A stretch of DNA of 64,000 bases from Pirellula sp. (GCA_013822735.1 PNKZ01000001.1:248001-312000); one strand, 5' to 3'. Shown: positions 36,801 through 46,373, counted from the first letter of the stretch. Numbers and translations are program-made. Notes: generated by a model not told the origin, from the letters alone.

Positions 36801-39800
36801 GCCATTCCGAGCACGACGACCATCCTGCTTCGTGGCGGGACTTTCACGGCCCTCGCCATCGGCGACAGCACCAGCAATCAGCAACGTATCAACATCGGTA
36901 ACGACATCGTCCACCAAGGTGCGGACTCTATTTTCACAACGGCCCGTGCCACCGGCAGCGGCAGCAACAAACTGCTGACATTCAACGACCTGACGCTTGA
37001 CGTGCAGCTCTTTCGAGTCACCAACGGCAGCGCTTTCATTCCCCGTTTCGACGGCACGACGACGCTCACGAATCATTCCCGGCTGCAGGTAGACAATTCC
37101 CTGGTGCTAGCCGGCGTCATCACCGACGGCGGTAACGGCTATACGCTAAACAAAATTGGCGGCGGCGACCTCGAAATCGGCGGCGACAGTGGCGCAACCT
37201 GGACGGGCGGCACCGTCGTTACGGGAGGAACGCTCATCTTCGGTACTCGTGGGCTCGACGACATTCGGACCCCGGGCACCACGTTGGTGTATACGGCAAC
37301 GTCCAACGCCGGTGCCGGCGACATTATCGTCAACCAAGGTTCCGCGATTCGTATTACCGCGCCTACAAACATTCTCTCCAAAGAGAATCCTTATATCTCC
37401 GGGTACAACCAGGAGGTCCGCATCTACGGATCGGAACGCGGCTCCACCACGCGCGTGGACCTACTCACGGATGCTCCGATCACCAACTACGGGCTGCGTT
37501 CACTCTCGGATGGTTCGATCGCACTAGGTCTAAGTGAAGGACTCTGGACCACTCCGATTAGTCTCGCGAAGCTTGGGTCCGGCCAATGGGGTATTTCTGC
37601 GCTTTCCAACACGTTTTATACGGCAAGTACGCTCGGTGCGAGCGTGGACAACCGCTACATATTCAATGGCACCGCCTCGGGCATTCTCACCATTGTCAAT
37701 TCAAACGTACTCACAGGCACCGCCTCCGTGGAACTCGGCAAGGCGCCCATTTTTCCCGGAGCCACGCCTGCCGGGTCGGGAGCGAGCATCCGCTTGTACG
37801 GCGATCAGAGCTACACGGGAAATACGACCATCTTCCGAACGGCGGATGCTACCAGCATCGGATCGATTCTTGAGTTGACCGGTGACAGCAAGTCGCCCGT
37901 GTTCGACGTCTACGGACGCCTCACCCTCCGCGGTGCCGGTCGACTCACGGATGACACCGGTGCGCAGGTTAACGCACTGAATCTCCGGCCCGGCGGTAAC
38001 CTACGTCTCGATTACAGCATGGACGTGAATGACAGCTTCGTGACGTCGCGTTACGACGAAAGCAATCTTGGTACCGAGCAGACGGAGAACAAGTTGGGGG
38101 ACACGACGCCGCTTGTGCTCGACGGTGCGGGGATCAACCTGATCAACAGCAGCGGTCGTGCAAACCAGGAAACCGTGGGTACCGTGACCATCAAGAACGG
38201 TGCGGGAATTACCCTGGAACGTAACGGCACCAACGGCCAAATCAGCCTAAACATTCTAAACATCGTTCGCGACGGCCAAGCGACGCTCGCAGTGCGCGAA
38301 AATGCGAATGAACTTGGTTCCGTGAACTTACAGAGCATGAAGCTCTTCAATGCAACCACGCCTGTGCTCACGAATGGAATCGTGGCCCCGTGGATGATCA
38401 ATGCGACACGTCGAACGTTCCTCTCTTACGACATTAACCTCGGCTACCAAAATGCTCCGTTTGTCACCGGCACGCCGACGTTAGGCGGCGGCAACGCGTT
38501 TCTCAGCGGCGTCGGCGGCACGGACGTCGTGCAGTTTTCCGGCGGCTGGGGCGACACCACACTTACCGGCACCAAGAACGTCTATGCCCTGCGCGTTGAT
38601 GAAGAATCCGGCACGAACGATATGGTTTTTGACGGCGGCCAAATCAATATCTGGAGCGGTGGTCTGATTCTAGGAAGCGACGATTCGAATCGTGTGAATT
38701 TTAATACGACCAACGTTTATTTCGGAGACGGTATTACGCCTGTCGAAGGCATCGTTTACGGCGGACATAATACGCCGAACTCCCGCTTCGGCGGCATTGT
38801 CACTGCGGCCAACCTAACCTTCGACGGCCCGGGCGGCTTCCAGATGACCAACAGCGCGAATGCCATCACCGGCACGATCCAATTGAACGGCGGTCGTCTT
38901 TATCTCGATGGCGCCGGCACACAAGGCTCGGCCACCGCGATCATCCTAGGCGCCGACTACGCCAATAACTTCAACGGCAATCAGATGGCCGACCTACATC
39001 TGCGACACGCCAGCGCCACCACGACCTACGATATGGACATTATCGTCGCGGCGAACGTGCCTTATGCACAGATTCAGACGGAGCGCTTTTCCGGATCCGG
39101 CACGACCACAGCGGTGCAATTCAATAACTTAAGCATTCTCGGCACCGACGGTCCTGCGGGCACGCTCTTGCGGCTGAATAACAATAACTCGAACACTAAC
39201 GTGCTCGGCGCGACGACCATCGGCGGCTCAAGCCCCGTGGGAATGAATGTCAACGCCAACACGTGGGACTTCCAGGGCGGGATCACAGGTGCCGCGCCCA
39301 TCGTGAAGACGGGCGCCGGCATTCTGCGCTGGGACGGCGACAACTCCGGTTTCACGGGCGGCTTTACTCTGAACGCCGGCGAATGGCGACTTACCGCGGC
39401 GAATACCGCCGACTACGACGTGGGCGGCACGGGCGACGTCGAATTGAATTTCGGCGTCGTACGCATGGCGCAGAACGGCGCCTCGAGCGTCTTCACGGCC
39501 GTCGGTCAAGACATTTCCGTCAATGGTCAGGTTACATTCATCACCGATCGCAACGGCGGCGCGAGCGCCGCCAATCGCACGATCGGCGTGAACGGCTCCC
39601 CCAGCGGTAACTTCTTTCGAATGACGAACAGTCCCTATGTCATCTTCCAGGCTGCAAGCACGGGAGACGACATCATTATCGAGAGTCAGATCGTTATCAG
39701 CGGCAGTCCGACGTTCCGCGTCGACAATACGGAGCTCTTCCTCAATGGACTGGTCAGCGGAACCGGCACGTTTAATAAGGCCGGATCCTATTACATGTAC

Positions 39801-42800
39801 TTCAATAACAATACGGCCAACACGTTCAGCGGTGGTTTCAACAATTTTGCCGGTCACACGCGTGTCGGCCAAGCGAATGCCACGCTCGGCACCGGTCCGG
39901 TGAATATCTTCGCCGGCTCCGCGCTGTCGATTGTCGGCGCGAGCAATCTGGGCCCTGGCCCCCTCACGATCTATACCAGCGGCACGGCCCTTCCGGTCAT
40001 CGGCACGCGAACGATCGCCAATTTTAACGCCGTCACTGCGGCCGTCGCTGCGAGCACCATCAATGGTACCGGCGAAGGTATCCTGGCGATCGACGGTAAT
40101 CAGAGTCTGTCGGTCGACCCGAATATGGGTGGACGCGATGCCGGCGCCTTCCACAGATGGTTCATCGGATCGGGCGACGGTAACGGTAATTTGACGGCCA
40201 ACAGCATCTCGCCCTGGGGCGCCTTCAATAATGAATTCCGGCTCGGCGGCGGCACGGCCACCTTGACCCTACAACCGTCGACCGCCGGTTCCGATCAGCT
40301 TGCGGGAACGGGAAATCGAGTGATCATCGGTGCCCCCGACGCCGTGATGGGATTCGGCACGGTCGCTTTTGGCGCCAACGGCAACAACTCCTACGACGGC
40401 GGCACGCTGGTTTCACGCGCGCGTAATCGCGACGGCGGCTACCGCGCTGTGGCACTCTCCCTCCAAGGCGGTGCGGTCGGCACAGGCACCACCTTCCGCA
40501 CGACGCTGGGCAGCGGGCAGGTGGACGTGTTTGGCGAGATCCGGATCGAAGGTGCTTCAGGCACTGCCGTAGGAACAGGTCTGATCAACAAGAATGTTTG
40601 GGTTTTCCATGGCGGCTCGCGACTCCGGTTCGACAACGGAACGCCGTTCACAGGCAGCGGCACCACGGGCAATCTCGCCTCCGGTACTATCGGCGGCGGC
40701 GGCCGCTGGGCGGACACCCAGAGCATCACGCTTTTCAGCACGGTGATCGACATGGTCGGTGACGGCACTGATCATGCTGCAAACCGGGAACTGATCGGTG
40801 ACATCAATGTAGGCGGCGGCTCCGAAGTAGTCGTCCGCCGCACTACGGGCTTCGCCGCAGTGTTGGAGACGAGCAACATTATCCGTAACGTCACGCCCGG
40901 TATCGGCCAGTACGGCACGCTTATGCTCCGTCACGATGCCGGATTGCTCGGCGTCGCAGGGTCGGTGAATGCCGACCGATTCCTCGTCACTTCCGGCGCC
41001 GGCGCCGCTCTTGGTCAAGTGCCGGTTACCAACAATATGGTCGACCCTTGGATCACAAGTCGCTCGGAAAATCAGTTTCTCAAATACGACGCGGTGCTCG
41101 GATTCCAAACCATTACCCAGGGAGGAGCGCCGGCAAATTACGTCAGCTCCCCCGCCGCCACTCTAGATAGCTCCGTGCTGCCGTTGAACAATGGTACGGA
41201 GATTCTTGACACCACGGCGAATCCGTCGACGCTGGGCATGAACCTAGACATTCACGCCTTGCGAACCAGTCGAAACATAAATAACAGCCCGGACAACGTC
41301 TTCCGCAAAATTACCATTCGTAGCGGCGGCATCATTGCGGCGGCGAACACGGATGTTCTTAATCCCGACCTTTACTTCGGTTCCTCAGTCAACTCGGTCG
41401 ACGGCTCGAATGCAGGCGAGGCGCTCATCTGGGCCAATTCCGGTGCACTCTCCATCAACGGCAAGATCTATGCTAGTCAGGTAACGAAGTCGGGAACGAA
41501 CTCGCTGAATATCATCGCCGATCAGCCGCAGTTCACCGGCAATTGGGTGATCAATGGCGGCATCGTTCAGTTTCAGACTCCCAATGCGCAGAGCACCGGC
41601 GAGGTCATACTCAACGCCGCGCACATGGCGGACAGTGACAGCTTATTCAACCTTACGGAAGTGCGCTACAACTTCAACAGCGGCACGCCCGACCTCTTCA
41701 CGTGGGGCGGCGGAAAAATCACAGTGAACGATATGGGGCAAATTCGTTCCGTCGCCGCGGCCGACCGTCTCGATCAGATCCCGGCAATCGATCTAAAAAC
41801 TACCGGCGGCGGGATGGAAGGAATCGTTTTCTTTCAGTCGGATTCTTTGCGACATACGATCCGAACCGGTGCGGTCACACTGTACGACAATTACCTGATC
41901 AGCGTCGATGCCACAAGCTTTGGCCCCGGCTCGACCAGCGGCGTACAAATCGGCTCTGGAAACGGAACCGGCGGCCTGAACAACCAAGGGCTCTACGACT
42001 TGCGTACCAGCGGCGACGGCATTCTCACCCTCGGCGACAATAGCGCCAGCTTCACCGGCTTTCATACCTTTAGTATCGGCGACGGAACAGTGCGCGTTCT
42101 TGACAACGGAGCCTTTGGCGCCGGAACGGTTACCGCCTATGCCCGATCGACCTCGGCGATCGAGATTGCGGTGTCCAACTTCGTTTCCACGGCAAACCTC
42201 ATCCAAGAACCTGGTTCTATCGAGCGTTGGACGCGGAGCGACGCGCGCGACACGAGCAACTATGCATTTCCCTTCGGCGTGCATTGGCAGGTGTTCACGG
42301 ACGTGTTCGGCCCAAGGTCGATTAGCATCAGCGGCGGCTCAATCATGGGCTACCTCCCGCTTGACTACGATGAAGTGGCCGTGATCCAAACGATTCACAG
42401 CGATGTGATTATTAACCTCTTTGCTGATTCGTATCTCGGCCAAATTTATCCGGCCGGCACGTCGAACGGCGCCAACAGCATCTTCTACGACATGGGGAAG
42501 CTGAACACCACGACGAATCTCGACCCGAGCAACGTCGGCTTGCGCGGCTCGTATCTCGTCATCGACGGCGACATCACCGGAAATTACAACCTGACGAAAG
42601 TCGGCCAAGACGTCATCAAGCTGGCGGGCGTGAACTCCTTCCTGAATCTCAACATTGAAGGCGGCATCATTCAGGTAGGGAGCCCTGATGCCGTTTCTCC
42701 CACCTCTGTAGTGAGCACGCGGGGTGAAGGGACTTCCGGCATTTTCGATTTGAACGGTTACAACCTGACGATCGGCGGTCTCTCAGGCCCCAGCGGCGCC

Positions 42801-45800
42801 GTCAACAACAGTGCCTTCGACGATAACACCCTGTACGTGAATACCACGGCCGACTACGTCTATGGCGGATCGATCGGCGGGGCCGTAACCCTTCGCAAGC
42901 AAGGACCCGGCAAACAAACTCTCACAGGTTTTAATGATTATCTCGGAGGCACTGTTCTTGAAGAGGGCGTCCTATCCGTCGCCGCGGACACGAGCCTCGG
43001 CCGGGTCCATTTGACTACCCGGTCTGATTCGCTCCGCTTCGTCGGAGGCACGCTCGAAACCACGGCGGACATGACGATTGCGCTTACACGCGGCCTCGAT
43101 CTCGAAGGTGCCGGAGGTTCCATCTCCACCGCGCCCTCCACCACGTTGCAGATCGACTCGATCATTACCGGTGTGGGCGCGCTGACTAAAGAAGATCTGG
43201 GGATTCTTCAAGTAAACAATGCGGCAAACGACTATTCCGGAGCCACGAACATTTTGGGCGGCACTCTGCAAGCAGGCGCGGTAAACGCTTTTGCTTCGCA
43301 ATCGCGACACGTTGTGGCGGGAGACGTAGTCTCCGGAAGTTTGAACCTCAACGGCTTCGATCAATTGATCGGTTCACTCGGTAGTATCGGTGCGTCACAG
43401 AACAATGCCGTCGTGGTGCTCGGCGCGAATATGCTCACGGTCGGTAACGACGCGACGCAGAACGCCGTCTATGCGGGCAGCATCACCGGTTCCGGGATCT
43501 TCCGGCTCAACGGCAACGGTTCGTTCCAGACGCTCGCTTTAGTAGACAACAGCGCACAAACATGGAGCACGGAGATTGCCAACGGTTTGCTGAATGTGGC
43601 GAGCAACGCCCAACTAGGTTCCGGCTCCGTGATGCTCGGCGTCGCCGGAGTGAGCGGCGCCGACGACTTTACCGGTTTGAATTTGCAGAGCGTCTCCACC
43701 TTTGCCAACGATATCGTCGTGGCCAACGTCAACGGCGTAGGTAGCGCCTCCATTACCTCGTCAATCGCACCTTCAACAATCAACGGTTCGGTAACTCTGG
43801 AAAGGAATATCTACGCCGGGGCCTCCGCGGGAACGCAGTTGAGCTTGGAAGGAGCCGTCGGCGGGAACGGAACCATCACGGTGATCGACGGCGGAGCACT
43901 CCGTCTTACCGCAGCGAACTCGTACGGCGCCGGCGTGGCAGACACTTCCGGCTCGCCGTTTCAAGGAGGTACGGTCGTCCGCGCCGGATCGTTGCTGTTG
44001 GAAAACAGCGTTGCTGCGGGCCTCTACAGAATCGTACTTGGAGACGCCGCCTCGACCGTCGGTGCCGCAGTGGACCGAGCTACGTTGACCAGTATCCTCG
44101 GCTCGGGTACGTGGAATCCAAATGGTGACGGACAATCGGCGACCTCCGGCGGCCAGGACGCCACAGGAACGACCGGCTTCGGTGCCTTCATCGGCGTAAA
44201 CACGGTAATCGACGGATTCGATTATTCTTCTAGTCCCATCGGAACGCGCATCCTTGTCGCCGGAGAGGAAGCCAATCCCGAACGCAACGGCATCTATACC
44301 ATTACCGCCTTCAATTTCGGTGCGAACACGACGATGAATCTGGTTCGTGCCGACGACTTCGAAAACTCCAGCCAGATGAAATACGGAGCGCAAGTCGCGG
44401 TTACTAACGGTACGTATGCCGGACAAACAATGTGGATGTTTGAGGAGCAGGTCGTCGTACGCAATGAGGCGACGCAAGAGCCGATTCGCTTCCGCCAAGA
44501 CGTTTTGAATCCGAACCTGGCCGTGCTTCAGAACATCAGCGGGCTTGCCGTCGCCAACGATATTGATGTCTACGCGACCAACGGATCTGGAACCGTGACC
44601 ATCGGCGGCAGCAGCACGGTCACTTCCGGAACCGGCATGTTCAGCGGAAATGTGACGCTGCAGAACTTCCTCGTCGGCACGTCAGAGTCGAAAACCGTAC
44701 AGTTGACGTCGAGCACTCTCGAAGGCGCCGGGATCACCCTCTCAGGAGCGATCTTCGAGATCGACCCGACTTCCGTTACCGGTGACCTACTGTCGATTGA
44801 GAAGGTCGGGACCGGAATTCTTACTCTGACCGGCGTCAACACGTACCGGGGCACGACGACGATCAATGCCGGCACATTGCAATTCGGCCGACAGGTCTCG
44901 CTCTACAATAACGTTGTCGGTAGTTGGACTGACACGAACTTTATTGTGAATAGCGGCGCGACGGCGGCGTTCAACGTCGGCGGTGTCGGTGAATTCACCA
45001 CTTCGGATATCGACACCCTCAAAGTGTTAGGGACGGCAACCGGCGGCTTCCGCAACGGCTCCGCGCTAGGCATCGATACGACCAACGCACCGACCGTCTT
45101 CAGCTACAACTCCGTCATTTCCGACACCAATGCCGGCGCCAATAGTATCGGTCTTACGAAGTTTGGTACGGGTCGACTTGAATTGACGAATTCCAATACG
45201 TATAGCGGCCCCACGATCGTCAATGCCGGAGTTCTCACCATCAACGGCTCATCGAGCGGCGGTGGCGCCGTACAGGTTAACGGCGGCACGCTCAACGGCG
45301 GCGTATCCGGTGCGCCGGTTTCGATTCTGACTTCGCAAATGACTGTGGGAAGCGATGGTACTTTCAGTGCCGGTTCCAGCACTGCGGGCGATAACGGTAA
45401 CGGCGTCGGCCGCATGAATGTCATAGGCGCGGCAACATGGACGGGCGGCTCGACGATGGTCTTCGATTTCGCGAGCACGCAGTCGGACGGTATCACGGGA
45501 GCCGGCACGGCCTGGGACTTATTAACTCTGACCAGCGGCTTGTCTTATACGGGCGTGGGCGAAATTACGGTGCAAATTGATTCCTGGGACAGTTTGCTTG
45601 CCGGATACGGGCAGAATGGCGGCGCAAACGACTTCGATCCTACGACTGCCGGTGATCAAGCATCGCCGTCCTATAGTTGGCTATGGGTCGACAACGCCGG
45701 AAGCCTAAGCGGTTTTACGCGCACGGCAATCCCCGGCTCGATTAACTTCGCGGACTATGTTTCAGAATTCGTGATTGACACGAACGCCGCGAATAGCAAC

Positions 45801-45992
45801 GTGTACGGCGCGTACCCTATTAGCGGCGGTTCCTTCTGGGTTTCCGCGGTCGGCGGCGACCTTTACATCAATTACAGTTACTCCGCAGTGCCGGAGCCCG
45901 GCAGCTTGCTCTTGGTGGCGTTGGCGGGATTGGGGTTTGCGGGCTACCGTCGTCGCAAAGTTCTCAAAGAAAATGTCGGCACATTCGCATAA
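30876..45992 (+). CDS. Giant PEP-CTERM surface protein with PATR-type beta-strand repeats
   Basis: 5038 residues from the ATG at 30876 (weak AGGG upstream). ATGs at 30975 and 31023 would give shorter leaders; all include the signal peptide ITVVASIAALAFSGIPSRAL. The body is made of Gly/Asn/Thr-rich beta-strand repeats of the autotransporter-associated (PATR) type, e.g. LVKNGDGTLILSGANTYTG and TKFGTGRLELTNSNTYSGPT, which form a long right-handed helix. Three copies of a different ~110-residue module lie at about 33860-34155, 37477-37830 and 40146-40410. A domain with NGIYTITAFN and LVRADDFENS, resembling those of phage tail fibres, is embedded at about 44090-44510. The C-terminus is VPEPGSLLLVALAGLGFAGY then RRRK: a PEP-CTERM signal cut by an exosortase. 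No beta-barrel is present. Adhesion or matrix function is inferred. Confidence 0.9.
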   Translation: MSDSKARVFVSFSSGTASKTESILRTPLFVTDAMRSYRNCRAVFRRRILMIAAHRITVVASIAALAFSGIPSRALAATVDWGVSQSGEPGIYSWQLLDNWTDAGQPVTAVPNAIADVANLNLRDLIGNQIINLDGLVSIGTLNIGDANGRQSYTIAAGTGGSLTFNGGTSSTINKFGIGSDVITANVTLTGAAPLSLNVDDGILALTGVVSGAGGLVKNGDGTLILSGANTYTGVTTLNSGMTLLTAVGNNTSVLGATSAGNQTIVNSGATLAYGPDVFGSGQYVPTEPVTINGDGFRRNGAIRSFMGTNGTNINGVVTMGSAARIQNDQAGTLTISQAFQINNTLTAGGVGFVDIAGDASGAADINHYGLSGFRMRSTSANQSYSGTINSSLGEIRADYGTDGDAGKQAPYAAVTALNLKDSWLRMGFGNAAGNATSDTNTNSTPDSRFSTTAPISMSSSQIYIDNASFSSTSTNYYDYAVIQHLGLTTINSGHNRIGFRSADAGSVALTFVDIQNPNPGTTLELFVDNLIGTALGAGTKHRIFNTALDTLGADVPFIGGWAYTYTGTSGTGGAFVKYDFTGGNGYTAITPSATALAGAVSTDDIRVTTNQTGFGNVTVNSLNIAGGATALTIGNATDNLVITSGGLMSSSGTNTIAAATLTSGSGTLYDIAIVSHNISSDITGNINLVKVGTGTTSYLTANSYTGTTYINEGQFRGVIGSKAAALGSGNLTFGGSPNSQATYENDSDFTRALGSGVGEVQFLGGGGVGGGSAGFSAYGAPINVDFGGAGAPITWGSASFSPGIFTLNGGNATHVVTLINPIDLGGEQRYFRLDGNASGGNRAVMGVVAGDLSNGGVVKRGGGELIFNTPKSYEGGTIVSEGELWLTATGTAGANVIGNDIQIASNAKLYINAPSNIGSKQMVILQNNDVNTPAALNLGPGYGTGLGITFSSWTATGGIPGTGGNNFLIANDQSGQARRIAITITGTDFQADVPGLIRAVAPNVETWFGADNSNGIFTGAKLTPSGGAISAYRLGGNSNNSGVLTIANENVLTDAAGFATPLIVGAPDSTARTYTQGTVYIPYYQSFSGQVTIGAGGILQVGNNDALGGSLSDINLRAGELRLDVAGGSFGGAVDSQYIMRNLNVALATSTIRTTTLHGGGFNTVQIGDLTFDSVNNGVTTGVAGRSLQVLSIGTNFTDLAVNNINFADSAGTINLIVGNDNSFQAGVGILTVNGTILDQATGAQSIRKSNGGVLVLTNAGNTYDGDTVVNQGRVVLTTPGAASTSTISMATAGSRRGDIEFRGDGAGPTLVYNNPVTTSGGDANSSRVIVVGPTGPGSQDLTVQIPSLTINNAGGYSVGGTGSSALFFDGSAGYRLEVTGPVTLTSDINLRTRGALVTFSGVVSGAGNLEKHEQGTLVLNNANTYTGTTTISNGYLIAGDDQAFGNAASDIVFRNNVFSQILASGTRTINRNFINTATANIQSLGGLDAGAKLFSGNVNLSNRGMSFTSFSGGDTTFSGLISGDFGIQKEGNGTVILDPATGTGNTYTGTTTVVQGILIGQAQATSGSPFGIGGMTILDAEVQLRGLAGASSTTSSAGALTVSGGARIAVNDLAADAFTTTFTFDSLIRSGAAGTVTFVPFRGALGTEENFTFTSALSNVNGIVGSWAVHTMSGSNNAANYIVGGATSVATYIYGPASGSIDAVTGSTQVFDASGIGGTLTADRAVFAFRTDTNIDLGGFRLQVGDTATPANGGGIILNNGASINGGAGSRINIEDTALSLYVDDAAVSSLSVPIRNFRSNATNTLTTVLTKFGTGALQINAVQEFEGNIELSRGTLRFGAANVLPFFSNLGGTSGSIIIMSPGTTIDLNGFDQEFGNLSAVNPSNSFQFSAGSLILDGNTLTVGREDSNQEFNGQLLGTAGSRLIKAGTGTLTLSNINGNRPNALDTLEITQGGVSAWVNDNSWATPTTNTSAIPSTTTILLRGGTFTALAIGDSTSNQQRINIGNDIVHQGADSIFTTARATGSGSNKLLTFNDLTLDVQLFRVTNGSAFIPRFDGTTTLTNHSRLQVDNSLVLAGVITDGGNGYTLNKIGGGDLEIGGDSGATWTGGTVVTGGTLIFGTRGLDDIRTPGTTLVYTATSNAGAGDIIVNQGSAIRITAPTNILSKENPYISGYNQEVRIYGSERGSTTRVDLLTDAPITNYGLRSLSDGSIALGLSEGLWTTPISLAKLGSGQWGISALSNTFYTASTLGASVDNRYIFNGTASGILTIVNSNVLTGTASVELGKAPIFPGATPAGSGASIRLYGDQSYTGNTTIFRTADATSIGSILELTGDSKSPVFDVYGRLTLRGAGRLTDDTGAQVNALNLRPGGNLRLDYSMDVNDSFVTSRYDESNLGTEQTENKLGDTTPLVLDGAGINLINSSGRANQETVGTVTIKNGAGITLERNGTNGQISLNILNIVRDGQATLAVRENANELGSVNLQSMKLFNATTPVLTNGIVAPWMINATRRTFLSYDINLGYQNAPFVTGTPTLGGGNAFLSGVGGTDVVQFSGGWGDTTLTGTKNVYALRVDEESGTNDMVFDGGQINIWSGGLILGSDDSNRVNFNTTNVYFGDGITPVEGIVYGGHNTPNSRFGGIVTAANLTFDGPGGFQMTNSANAITGTIQLNGGRLYLDGAGTQGSATAIILGADYANNFNGNQMADLHLRHASATTTYDMDIIVAANVPYAQIQTERFSGSGTTTAVQFNNLSILGTDGPAGTLLRLNNNNSNTNVLGATTIGGSSPVGMNVNANTWDFQGGITGAAPIVKTGAGILRWDGDNSGFTGGFTLNAGEWRLTAANTADYDVGGTGDVELNFGVVRMAQNGASSVFTAVGQDISVNGQVTFITDRNGGASAANRTIGVNGSPSGNFFRMTNSPYVIFQAASTGDDIIIESQIVISGSPTFRVDNTELFLNGLVSGTGTFNKAGSYYMYFNNNTANTFSGGFNNFAGHTRVGQANATLGTGPVNIFAGSALSIVGASNLGPGPLTIYTSGTALPVIGTRTIANFNAVTAAVAASTINGTGEGILAIDGNQSLSVDPNMGGRDAGAFHRWFIGSGDGNGNLTANSISPWGAFNNEFRLGGGTATLTLQPSTAGSDQLAGTGNRVIIGAPDAVMGFGTVAFGANGNNSYDGGTLVSRARNRDGGYRAVALSLQGGAVGTGTTFRTTLGSGQVDVFGEIRIEGASGTAVGTGLINKNVWVFHGGSRLRFDNGTPFTGSGTTGNLASGTIGGGGRWADTQSITLFSTVIDMVGDGTDHAANRELIGDINVGGGSEVVVRRTTGFAAVLETSNIIRNVTPGIGQYGTLMLRHDAGLLGVAGSVNADRFLVTSGAGAALGQVPVTNNMVDPWITSRSENQFLKYDAVLGFQTITQGGAPANYVSSPAATLDSSVLPLNNGTEILDTTANPSTLGMNLDIHALRTSRNINNSPDNVFRKITIRSGGIIAAANTDVLNPDLYFGSSVNSVDGSNAGEALIWANSGALSINGKIYASQVTKSGTNSLNIIADQPQFTGNWVINGGIVQFQTPNAQSTGEVILNAAHMADSDSLFNLTEVRYNFNSGTPDLFTWGGGKITVNDMGQIRSVAAADRLDQIPAIDLKTTGGGMEGIVFFQSDSLRHTIRTGAVTLYDNYLISVDATSFGPGSTSGVQIGSGNGTGGLNNQGLYDLRTSGDGILTLGDNSASFTGFHTFSIGDGTVRVLDNGAFGAGTVTAYARSTSAIEIAVSNFVSTANLIQEPGSIERWTRSDARDTSNYAFPFGVHWQVFTDVFGPRSISISGGSIMGYLPLDYDEVAVIQTIHSDVIINLFADSYLGQIYPAGTSNGANSIFYDMGKLNTTTNLDPSNVGLRGSYLVIDGDITGNYNLTKVGQDVIKLAGVNSFLNLNIEGGIIQVGSPDAVSPTSVVSTRGEGTSGIFDLNGYNLTIGGLSGPSGAVNNSAFDDNTLYVNTTADYVYGGSIGGAVTLRKQGPGKQTLTGFNDYLGGTVLEEGVLSVAADTSLGRVHLTTRSDSLRFVGGTLETTADMTIALTRGLDLEGAGGSISTAPSTTLQIDSIITGVGALTKEDLGILQVNNAANDYSGATNILGGTLQAGAVNAFASQSRHVVAGDVVSGSLNLNGFDQLIGSLGSIGASQNNAVVVLGANMLTVGNDATQNAVYAGSITGSGIFRLNGNGSFQTLALVDNSAQTWSTEIANGLLNVASNAQLGSGSVMLGVAGVSGADDFTGLNLQSVSTFANDIVVANVNGVGSASITSSIAPSTINGSVTLERNIYAGASAGTQLSLEGAVGGNGTITVIDGGALRLTAANSYGAGVADTSGSPFQGGTVVRAGSLLLENSVAAGLYRIVLGDAASTVGAAVDRATLTSILGSGTWNPNGDGQSATSGGQDATGTTGFGAFIGVNTVIDGFDYSSSPIGTRILVAGEEANPERNGIYTITAFNFGANTTMNLVRADDFENSSQMKYGAQVAVTNGTYAGQTMWMFEEQVVVRNEATQEPIRFRQDVLNPNLAVLQNISGLAVANDIDVYATNGSGTVTIGGSSTVTSGTGMFSGNVTLQNFLVGTSESKTVQLTSSTLEGAGITLSGAIFEIDPTSVTGDLLSIEKVGTGILTLTGVNTYRGTTTINAGTLQFGRQVSLYNNVVGSWTDTNFIVNSGATAAFNVGGVGEFTTSDIDTLKVLGTATGGFRNGSALGIDTTNAPTVFSYNSVISDTNAGANSIGLTKFGTGRLELTNSNTYSGPTIVNAGVLTINGSSSGGGAVQVNGGTLNGGVSGAPVSILTSQMTVGSDGTFSAGSSTAGDNGNGVGRMNVIGAATWTGGSTMVFDFASTQSDGITGAGTAWDLLTLTSGLSYTGVGEITVQIDSWDSLLAGYGQNGGANDFDPTTAGDQASPSYSWLWVDNAGSLSGFTRTAIPGSINFADYVSEFVIDTNAANSNVYGAYPISGGSFWVSAVGGDLYINYSYSAVPEPGSLLLVALAGLGFAGYRRRKVLKENVGTFA

Positions 45993-46039
45993 TTTGTCGC
46001 TCAAATGCGCCGCTACGTCAAAATCGCGTCTACGATCGT

Positions 46040-46373
46040 ATGATCGGCTTACTCGATCGCGTTACGCCGTTCACCGACTTCTTGTTGCTTGGTCGCAAGG
46101 AACGCGACTGCGGCTCAGGCGCTTGGGAACTCGCCGAGCGCTAGAGCTACGTCGACCTTTCCAACCCGGGCGCCGTCGTTGGCGCATCGGCGGGCGGCCC
46201 ACCACCGTCCCCACCCCGGGCCGCATGAACGATACAACGATCGGCCTCAAAATTGGTATCTAAATACCCGTACTGAGATCCAGTTCAGCTGGATCCGCAT
46301 GTACCTCGACAACGCGACCCGCGGCAACAGCAACACCGACATTTTCGCAACCCGGTTCCAGGTCGAGTTCTAA
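46040..46373 (+). pseudogene. Decayed C-terminal fragment of an OprP-like porin
   Basis: Three frames together give a porin end. Frame 1 from 46040 reads RVTPFTDFLLLGRKERDCGS, then GAWELAER, a TAG, and SYVDLSNPG. A second frame gives PTTVPTPGRMNDTTIGL. A third gives NWYLNTRTEIQFSWIRMYLD and ends NTDIFATRFQVEF at 46371-46373. The terminal Phe and the alternating pattern are those of the last strands of phosphate-selective porin O/P proteins, the outer-membrane type common in planctomycetes. One stop and two frameshifts make it inactive, and the N-terminal part is missing. It sits between the 3' ends of the two giant genes, so it may mark a rearrangement that brought them together. Confidence 0.75.

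Noticed and set aside
30876-45992. Type V autotransporter
   Set aside because: The repeats are of the autotransporter-associated type, but there is no C-terminal beta-barrel; the end is a PEP-CTERM signal.
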